Below are positions 5,626 to 10,648 of a stretch of DNA of 10,648 nt, in pieces (the first letter of the stretch is position 1; each line of letters opens with the position of its first letter). This DNA comes from CAYNFH01 sp964396385 (lineage in GTDB: Bacteria > Armatimonadota > Chthonomonadetes > Chthonomonadales > CAJBBX01), in NCBI GenBank assembly GCA_964396385.1, contig CAYNFH010000214.1, forward strand, positions 1-10,648. The letters run 5' to 3'. A program made the translations under genes and the position numbers. The notes beneath the pieces were generated by a model. It did no database searches. It had not been told where the DNA came from and saw nothing but the letters and a program-made list of their open reading frames with translations.

Positions 5626-6713
5626 CACTTGCGTAGGGACCTCGCCGAGAGGGCGTCGTGCGCCGCCGCCGCCACTTCGTCCACGGTGACCGAGGACAGG
5701 CAGACCGGCGGCGGTCGCAGGCACTTCTGGCGGCTGTTGAGCGGCGCCATCTCATGGAAACGGCGGCAGGAGAGGTGGCACTGCTCGCGGTGGTGGAGGG
5801 CGTACCGCTCCTGCCCGTACGGCGCCAGCCGGGCCGGGTTGCTCCGTCCGAAGATGGAGACCACCGGTGTGCCCAACGCCGCGGCGATGTGCGCGGATCC
5901 CGTGTCCCCGCACACGTGGAGCGCGCATTCGCGAAGCAGAGCCATGAGCTGTTTGAGCGTGGTGCGGCCGACCAGCGACGCCGGGCGGCTTCTAGCTCCG
6001 GCCAGCACCGCCGCCGCCACCTCGGAGTCGGACCGCGCGCCAACGATGACCGCGGGAAGCCCCTCCTTCGCCAACCAATCGATCAGACCGGCGAACCGCG
6101 CGGCGCCCCAGCCCTTGTTGCCGCCCCCGCCTGCGGACGGATTCAGCGCCACGAAGGGGCGTCCGGGCAAGATGCCCGCATCGCCCAGCATCTCCCGCAC
6201 CTGCTCGGTCTCGTCGGTCGGCACGTGGATGGGGAACTTCACCTCGCAAGCCGGAGCGCCCAGGAAACGGGCCACGTCCAGGAGCTGATCCACCACGTGG
6301 AGGCTCTCCGGCCGGCGGGGGATGCGGGTAAGGATGCGCGGCGCGAGCTCCCGGAGGTAGTCGCTGCCGAACCGATACGGGGCGCCGGACGCGCGCGCTA
6401 TCAGGGCGCTCTTGGTCAACCCCTGCAGGTCCAGCGCCACGTCATAGTGGCGGGTCCGGAGCTCATGCCTCAGGGTGCGTACTCGACGCACCGTCTCCCG
6501 CGAGAGGCCCCCCCGACGCCATGCCGCCGGCAGCTCGATCACGTCATGGAGGTACGGATTGCCGAGCACGAGCGGCGCCGCGACGTGCTCCACGATCCAC
6601 GTGATCTCCAGATGGGGGAACGCGTCGCCGAGGGCGGCGCTGACCGGCAGCGCGTGCACCACGTCGCCGATGGAGCTGAGCTTTACAATGAGCAGGCGCT
6701 GGACCTGCCGCAT
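5625..6713 (-). CDS. Glycosyltransferase family 9, WaaC-like heptosyltransferase
   Basis: At 362 residues, its N-terminus resembles heptosyltransferase I: LLIVKLSSIGDVVHALP (7-23, Asp17 the likely catalytic residue), then TWIVE, RHYDVALDLQGLTKSALIAR (88-107), as in WaaC. The C-terminal domain has VALNPSAGG (188-196) and CGDTGSAHIAAALGTPVVSIFG (268-289). Near the end four cysteines (312, 316, 331, 338) are spaced in the C..C pattern seen in several GT9 proteins. It would add the first heptose to Kdo. I chose ATG at 6713, one base after the lpxL-type stop (TGACATG), because it places the first strand at the usual distance. In-frame upstream starts at 6734 and 6773 would overlap the lpxL-type gene. 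Confidence 0.87.
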   Translation of the reverse strand: MRQVQRLLIVKLSSIGDVVHALPVSAALGDAFPHLEITWIVEHVAAPLVLGNPYLHDVIELPAAWRRGGLSRETVRRVRTLRHELRTRHYDVALDLQGLTKSALIARASGAPYRFGSDYLRELAPRILTRIPRRPESLHVVDQLLDVARFLGAPACEVKFPIHVPTDETEQVREMLGDAGILPGRPFVALNPSAGGGGNKGWGAARFAGLIDWLAKEGLPAVIVGARSDSEVAAAVLAGARSRPASLVGRTTLKQLMALLRECALHVCGDTGSAHIAAALGTPVVSIFGRSNPARLAPYGQERYALHHREQCHLSCRRFHEMAPLNSRQKCLRPPPVCLSSVTVDEVAAAAHDALSARSLRK

Positions 6714-6714
6714 G

Positions 6715-7635
6715 TCAGGCGCTAACTGCAGCATTCGCCTCGGGTACCGCCGGAGAAGACTTCCAGCGGTCATGGAACCAGAGCCACTGTTCCGGATACA
6801 TCCGGATCATCGCCTCCAGGTTCCGGTTGACTTCCGTCATGATGCGCTCCACGTCCGCCCGCTCGTCGCAGGTGGGGTCCGGCCAGAGATGGCCGGGGCT
6901 GAAGAGCCGGTACCGCCCGTCCTTCTCGCGCACGCACGCCATGAAGACCAGCGGCGCGCCCGTCTTGAGCGCGATCCGGGCCGGTCCGTCCACGGTGCCG
7001 GTCGGCCTGCCAAAGAAGGGGACCACCACGTCGTTCGCGTTCTGGTCGCAGATGATCACCACGTTGGCGTTCCGTTTTAGCCCCGCGTAGACCGGCTTGA
7101 GCGAGCGGTTGAGCGTCACCACCTCAATCCCCATCCGCCTGCGGAGGTCCAGCATCAGGGCCGTGGTGCCCTGATCGCGCGCCACGCGGGCCAGCGCGAT
7201 GATCTCCATCCCGCGCTTTGTAACATACCTTGCGCCTATCTCAAAGTTGCCCAGATGTCCCGTAATGAGCAGGCACCCCTTGCCGTGGGACATGATCTCC
7301 CAGTACTCCTGGAGCTGCTCTTCCGAGACATAGAACAGCCGGTCGATCTGCTCCTGCGGCAGGAACGGGAACTTGATGCCTTCGATCATGAACATCCCGA
7401 AGCTGCGGAACGACTCCCGCGCAATCCGCTCCCGCTCCGAGTCCGTCAGCTCATCCCCGTATGCGATGCGCAGGTTCTTGAGCGCCACGCGGTAGCGCTT
7501 CCGTGATACCACGCGCATGAAGGTGCCCAGCCCGCGCCCCAGTGCCAGGGCCGCCCCCAGCGGCATCAGCCGGACCACCAGGATGAGCGCCTTCAGGAAG
7601 ACCAGGCCCGCCGCCCGGCCGATCCGCTTCCTCAT
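6715..7635 (-). CDS. Lipid A biosynthesis acyltransferase (LpxL/HtrB family)
   Basis: A 306-residue membrane-anchored acyltransferase that adds a secondary acyl chain to the lipid A precursor. The N-terminus is basic with a hydrophobic segment (about 9-35). The catalytic HX4E motif is GHLGNFE (His127, Glu132). VPFFGRPTGTVDGPARIALK (205-224) and EQWLWFHDRWK (282-292) are family hallmarks. The start overlaps the lpxK stop by four bases (ATGA) and the stop is one base before the WaaC-like ATG, so it is embedded in the operon. Only one such gene is in the window. Whether it acts like LpxL, LpxM or a single broad enzyme, and which chain it prefers, is unknown. Confidence 0.92.
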   Translation of the reverse strand: MRKRIGRAAGLVFLKALILVVRLMPLGAALALGRGLGTFMRVVSRKRYRVALKNLRIAYGDELTDSERERIARESFRSFGMFMIEGIKFPFLPQEQIDRLFYVSEEQLQEYWEIMSHGKGCLLITGHLGNFEIGARYVTKRGMEIIALARVARDQGTTALMLDLRRRMGIEVVTLNRSLKPVYAGLKRNANVVIICDQNANDVVVPFFGRPTGTVDGPARIALKTGAPLVFMACVREKDGRYRLFSPGHLWPDPTCDERADVERIMTEVNRNLEAMIRMYPEQWLWFHDRWKSSPAVPEANAAVSA

Positions 7636-8726
7636 CGTCCGATGGCCCGCAGCACCTGCTCCACCAGGCCAATCTCGTTCTCGATAGCCAGGACCGCCTC
7701 CAGCGCGTAGAACGGCGACCGCAGTCCGGTTAGTTGGATCTTCACCGCATCCTTGTCCGTCACGATGACCGCCTCGGCGCTCAGCGCGAGGGCGCGCTCC
7801 GAAGCCAGCACCACTTCGTCGCCGGATGGGCGGTGGTGGTCCGGAAACCGCGCCGTATGCACCAGCTCCGCGCCCGCCCGGATGAGTGTGTCCTCAAACC
7901 CGGCGGGATTGGCCAGCGCGCACAGCGAAGCCACTCGCCGTCCCCTCAGCCACTCTACGCCGCGCTGCCCGTCGCCGCAAAGGGCTCGCAGCCGGACGGG
8001 TTGATATGCGGCGGTATACACCGAAGCCCTCGGCGCGAAGCGCTGGACCTTCCGCCGAAGCGCCTCCAGTTCATGCGCATCCACCCGCTGACTGTTGGTA
8101 AGGACCACCGCGCCGGCCCGCCGCAGGTGTGCCGGCGGCTCCCGCAGCAGCCCGCGCGGCAGCGTCCAGCCGTTGTCGAACGGGCGCGCCGCGTCCAGCA
8201 GCACGATGTCCAGGTCCCGGTAGAGCTGGTAGAACTGCATTCCATCGTCCAGCAGGATGGCGTCCGGTCGGAACTGCTCCCAGGCCAGCATCCCCGTCCT
8301 GCGCCGGTCCTTTCCTGCGATCACGGGCACGCCCGGCAGGCTCCTGGCGAGCAGGTACGCCTCGTCGCCCGCCTCCTCCGAGCCTCGCTCCACGCGCTCC
8401 CGCGTCGAGACGACCGCCGCCCCGTACTCACTGCCGCCCCGGTATCCCCGGTTGAGCACGCAGACAGTTACGCCGCTCGCTTGCAGCAGCTCGCACAGCC
8501 GCCGGGTCATCGGCGTCTTCCCGGTGCCCCCCGTCGTCATGTTCCCGATGCTCACCACCGGACACGGCAGCCGGTACTGCTTCCGGATCCCTGTCTGATA
8601 GGGCACCAGATACGCATCCAGGCCCGCGGAGTACACCATGGCTAGCTCGGTGAGCCCCGCGCGCAGCGCCCCGGCCACCGGCCCCCTCCGCCTCCCCTTC
8701 ATCACGTCCAGCAAGTACGAATTCAT
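7632..8726 (-). CDS. lpxK: Tetraacyldisaccharide 4'-kinase
   Basis: It phosphorylates the 4' position of the lipid A disaccharide to form lipid IVA at the inner membrane. At 364 residues it is slightly longer than E. coli LpxK. The P-loop is SIGNMTTGGTGKTP (59-72), followed by LNRGYRGG (91-98), GDEAYLLA (120-127), LLDDGMQFYQLYRDLDIVLL (158-177), FPDHHRPS (294-301) and VTDKDAVK (322-329). In the DDG motif the common Gln-His is Gln-Phe here, while the FPDHH motif is intact. The N-terminal stretch (about 19-42) has a membrane-binding character. The start at 8726 has no obvious Shine-Dalgarno; an internal ATG at 8702 (Met9) is possible. It follows a 463-base repeat-rich gap and may open its own transcript. 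Confidence 0.95.
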   Translation of the reverse strand: MNSYLLDVMKGRRRGPVAGALRAGLTELAMVYSAGLDAYLVPYQTGIRKQYRLPCPVVSIGNMTTGGTGKTPMTRRLCELLQASGVTVCVLNRGYRGGSEYGAAVVSTRERVERGSEEAGDEAYLLARSLPGVPVIAGKDRRRTGMLAWEQFRPDAILLDDGMQFYQLYRDLDIVLLDAARPFDNGWTLPRGLLREPPAHLRRAGAVVLTNSQRVDAHELEALRRKVQRFAPRASVYTAAYQPVRLRALCGDGQRGVEWLRGRRVASLCALANPAGFEDTLIRAGAELVHTARFPDHHRPSGDEVVLASERALALSAEAVIVTDKDAVKIQLTGLRSPFYALEAVLAIENEIGLVEQVLRAIGR

Positions 8727-8734
8727 TGGCTGTT

Positions 8735-8762
8735 AATGAACGTGAATGGACGTGACTGGGGA
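8735..8762 (+). repeat. Copy of the intergenic repeat found at 1780-1807
   Basis: This 28-base segment differs from 1780-1807 at three positions (25 of 28 identical), in the same orientation. It lies 9 bases upstream of the lpxK start, as the other copy lies 14 bases upstream of the cbiM start. Confidence 0.65.
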
Positions 8763-8770
8763 TCACCTAT

Positions 8771-8852
8771 TAAACACAGCGACATCATTCCGTTCGCATG
8801 CTTGTGCACCGGACCATTGCAGCATCCGAACATAGTTGGGACGCTGTGTTTA
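8771..8852. repeat. 82-base imperfect hairpin upstream of lpxK
   Basis: The outer arms TAAACACAGCG (8771-8781) and CGCTGTGTTTA (8842-8852) are perfect 11-base inverted copies. After a symmetric 10 x 10 internal loop, GTTCGCATGC (8792-8801) pairs with GCATCCGAAC (8822-8831) at 9 of 10 positions. A further TGCA/TGCA (8805-8808, 8818-8821) can close a 9-base loop. It could be a structured RNA element or the inverted ends of a tiny mobile repeat. Confidence 0.6.
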
Positions 8853-8896
8853 GAATCCACTGCACGGTTGAATCGCTCCCTCCAACCACCCTTTTC

Positions 8897-9221
8897 GTCA
8901 TCCCGACTGCGCAGTTGCGATTCCGAAAGAGCAAAGCGACCCCGCTGTCATCCCGAGCTCCACGAGGGACCTGCTTTACGGTAGCGGTCTGCACTCAGCA
9001 CCTTTAGCTCGTGCACCGTAACATACTGTCATCCCGAGCACGGGTGAGCCGCGCTTTGGCCGCGATAGCGGACAGCGGCGAGGGCCGGGCCCTGGGGAGG
9101 GATCTGCTTTACGGTAACAATCTGTACTCTGTAACTGCAGGTGCGCTACCGTCCCAACCCGTCATCCCGAGCTCCGCGAGGGATCTGCTTTACGGTAGCT
9201 GCGCGCACTCTGTACCTCCAG
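8897..9221. repeat. Cluster of dispersed GTCATCCCGAG-type repeats
   Basis: Two 61-base copies, 8947-9007 and 9161-9221, match at about 51 positions. A third, 9028-9140, shares the head GTCATCCCGAGC and the tail GAGGGATCTGCTTTACGGTA but has about 50 extra bases between them. A shorter, diverged piece starts at 8897. All are in the same orientation. The last copy overlaps the 3' end of waaA and provides its stop codon. Repeats with a similar head (TCATCC..GAGC...GAGGGATCT) are widespread in several bacterial phyla; no function is assigned. Confidence 0.75.
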
Positions 9222-10584
9222 AGGCCGCCCCCCGGCCAGCTCCCCGTTCATTCACGGCCAATTCCGCCACCGTCTTCGCCGCTCGCGCCGCCGCCCCCCG
9301 GTTGGCTTCCACCAGTCGTATGGCCCGTTCCGCCAGTGCCTGCCGCGCCGCCGAATCACGCGTGACCGCGCGCAGCACCTGCTCCGCCAGCTCGCCGCCA
9401 TCCCGCACGCGCACCCCGACCCCCGCCTGCTCCGCCTGGGCCACCACGTCCCGGAAGTTCTGCATGTGGGGCCCGTAGATAACAGGCACGCCCTGCGCCA
9501 GCGGCTGCACCGGGTTCTGCCCCCCGCCAGGCGGCACCAGGCTGTTCCCGATGAACACCGCGTCCGCCACCGCATACACCCGCGCCAGCTCTCCGTAGGT
9601 ATCCAGGATGAGCTGCTCCACCGGCCCGCTGCCGCCCTCCGACCTACGAACGGGGTGCAAACCCATGCCCCGCATCCGGTCGGCCAGCTCCGCCGCCCGC
9701 TCCACGTGCCGCGGCGCGTGGACCAGCGCCAACCCCAGCACTGACTCCCGCGCCTTGACGTAGGCGGCCAGCGCCAGCTCCTCCTCCTCCGCCGCGCGCG
9801 TGCTGCCGATGACCAGGACCGGTGCGTCCGCTGCTAGCCCCAGGTCCCACTTCAGCGCGGCGCGCTCGTCCGCACGGAGCGGCGGCGGCGCCTGGTCGAA
9901 CTTGGCGTTGCCCGCGACCGCGACGCGCGCTGGCGGCGCTCCGATGGACCGGAGCCGCTCCGCGTCCAACTCCGTCTGCGCCAGGATAACGTCGAAGCAA
10001 TCCAGCGCCCAGCCTGCCAGCCCGCGGAACCGCCGGTAGCGGGGCAGGCTGCGGTCGGATATGCGTGCGTTCACCAGCGCCAGCCTCGCGCCGCTCTCGC
10101 GCGTGATGTGCAGCAGGTTGGGCCAGATCTCCGTCTCCAGCACCACCAGCAGGTCCGGCCGGATGGTCCGCACCGCGCGGCGCACAGCGGCGGGAACGTC
10201 GAACGGCGCGTAGACAACCGTGTCCACCAGCTTCCCCACCTGCGCCGTGGCCGCTTCATGACCGCCGGGGGTAATGGCGGAGACCACGATCTCGTGCCGG
10301 GGCAGGCGGTCCCGCAGCTCCTGGAGGATGGGCTGCGCCGCCATGACCTCGCCGACCGACGCGGCGTGGACCCAGAGTCGGGGCCGGGCCTGGTTGGCCA
10401 GCTCAGCCGGGAGGTGTCCCCACCGCTCGGACCATCCGGCGCGGGACTTGCCTTTGAGCAGGCGGACGGACAGATAACCGGCGAGCAGGGGAGAGGCGGC
10501 GGCGAGGACGAGGTTGTACAGCAGGTAGGGCGTCCGGCGGCTCACCGTCGGGGGAGCCGGCGCGACCTGCGCGCGATTGACCAC
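9190..10584 (-). CDS. waaA: 3-deoxy-D-manno-octulosonic acid transferase (Kdo transferase)
   Basis: Also called kdtA. It transfers Kdo from CMP-Kdo to lipid IVA at the inner membrane. An N-terminal hydrophobic anchor (LLYNLVLAAASPLLAGYLSV, 21-40) is followed by GWSERWGH (50-57), whose Glu is the probable catalytic base. Next come WVHAASVGEV (71-80), VSAITPGGHEAA (101-112), VVLETEIWPNLL (147-158), ALVNARISDRS (169-179) and AGNAKFD (224-230). The second GT-B domain has IGSTRAAEEEE (259-269), HAPRHVER (289-296), FIGNSLVPPGGGQNPVQPLA (344-363) and YGPHMQNF (370-377). At 464 residues it is somewhat longer than E. coli WaaA, with extra residues at both ends. The start is GTG at 10584 with AGGGAT close upstream. 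The last nine residues and the stop come from a dispersed repeat. It is separated from lpxK by 463 bases. Confidence 0.95.
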   Translation of the reverse strand: MVNRAQVAPAPPTVSRRTPYLLYNLVLAAASPLLAGYLSVRLLKGKSRAGWSERWGHLPAELANQARPRLWVHAASVGEVMAAQPILQELRDRLPRHEIVVSAITPGGHEAATAQVGKLVDTVVYAPFDVPAAVRRAVRTIRPDLLVVLETEIWPNLLHITRESGARLALVNARISDRSLPRYRRFRGLAGWALDCFDVILAQTELDAERLRSIGAPPARVAVAGNAKFDQAPPPLRADERAALKWDLGLAADAPVLVIGSTRAAEEEELALAAYVKARESVLGLALVHAPRHVERAAELADRMRGMGLHPVRRSEGGSGPVEQLILDTYGELARVYAVADAVFIGNSLVPPGGGQNPVQPLAQGVPVIYGPHMQNFRDVVAQAEQAGVGVRVRDGGELAEQVLRAVTRDSAARQALAERAIRLVEANRGAAARAAKTVAELAVNERGAGRGAASGGTECAQLP

Positions 10585-10599
10585 ATCCCTAGTTTACCA

Positions 10600-10636
10600 G
10601 GAGCCCGCACGCCCGCCCCGGCTCCTACCGGGCGTG
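10600..10636 (-). promoter_or_regulatory. Possible competing stems in the waaA leader
   Basis: GGAGCC (10600-10605) can pair with GGCTCC (10620-10625), and CACGCCCG (10608-10615) with CGGGCGTG (10629-10636). The two stems interleave, so they would either compete or form a pseudoknot-like fold in the leader, ending about 16 bases before the GTG start. With GC content this high, chance pairing is possible, and the leader is cut by the window edge. Confidence 0.3.
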
Positions 10637-10648
10637 TGCGTCGCAATT

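Larger units (their letters stand above)
8727..9189. other. Repeat-filled intergenic region between waaA and lpxK
   Basis: I see no credible gene in this 463-base stretch on either strand. It holds a copy of the intergenic repeat shared with 1780-1807, an 82-base imperfect hairpin, and a cluster of GTCATCCCGAG-type repeats that continues into the end of waaA. No convincing promoter for lpxK could be picked out; a TTTAAT-like -10 on the minus strand near 8768-8773 is weak and lacks a -35. Confidence 0.7.

Noticed and set aside
5626..5724. Longer start for the WaaF-like gene
   Set aside because: It adds 33 Gly/Arg/Pro residues overlapping the upstream gene; the TGATG junction and family N-terminus favour 5625.
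7632..8726. LpxK with Phe in place of His in the DDG.QH motif as a sign of inactivity
   Set aside because: P-loop, GDE, DDG and FPDHH motifs are all intact and the gene is in an LPS operon, so a lineage variant is more likely than loss of function.
8785..9007. Short frames of about 69 codons on both strands in the waaA-lpxK gap
   Set aside because: They cross the repeat copies and have no ribosome site or family resemblance.
1..10648. A new defence, mobile or biosynthetic system
   Set aside because: All genes belong to known housekeeping or transport families; no nuclease, transposase, toxin or phage-like gene is visible. The unusual material is limited to the fusion and the repeats.

Overview
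The window is about 10.6 kb of GC-rich DNA from a Gram-negative-type (diderm) bacterium. It carries the machinery for Kdo-lipid A and heptose-containing lipopolysaccharide core, plus an F-type ATP synthase subunit. The phylum cannot be fixed from the sequence. The mix of LPS genes, many short dispersed repeats at gene ends and very GC-rich codon use would fit, for example, an Armatimonadota-like or other non-proteobacterial diderm, but this is a weak inference. All recognised genes lie on the minus strand, so the biological order runs from high to low coordinates.

From 10584 down to 3753 lies an LPS block. It holds waaA/kdtA (Kdo transferase), a 463-base repeat-filled gap, then lpxK (lipid A 4'-kinase), an lpxL-type acyltransferase, a WaaC-like and a WaaF-like family 9 glycosyltransferase, and kdsB (CMP-Kdo synthetase). 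It continues into a SirB1-family transglutaminase-like/TPR protein (3756-2899). Junctions from lpxK onward are tight: ATGA overlap, 1-base gap, TGATG overlap, 52-base gap, ATGA overlap. This points to one translationally coupled operon. The pathway logic is coherent: KdsB makes CMP-Kdo, LpxK makes lipid IVA, WaaA adds Kdo, the LpxL-type enzyme adds a secondary acyl chain, and the two GT9 enzymes would extend the inner core with heptose.

After a 139-base gap holding a long inverted repeat and a good minus-strand -10 box (TATAAT), atpG (ATP synthase gamma) stands alone, away from the other atp genes. After another 129 bases, filled by an inverted-repeat element, comes an open reading frame that runs off the left edge of the window (1766 to <1, at least 588 codons). 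It encodes a fusion of CbiM (substrate-binding membrane component of a cobalt/nickel ECF transporter) and CbiQ (its transmembrane T component). It has no stop inside the window and is easy to miss among the spurious plus-strand frames opposite it.

No RNA gene, CRISPR array, insertion sequence or defence system was recognised. The unexplained structure is in the repeats. There are two 8-bp tandem arrays (one inside the cbiMQ frame at the CbiM/CbiQ boundary), a G-tract/inverted-repeat unit that forms the kdsB C-terminus, a dispersed GTCATCCCGAG-type repeat that supplies the end of waaA, an 82-base hairpin upstream of lpxK, and a shared repeat at two intergenic sites. Several of these sit on or beside stop codons.
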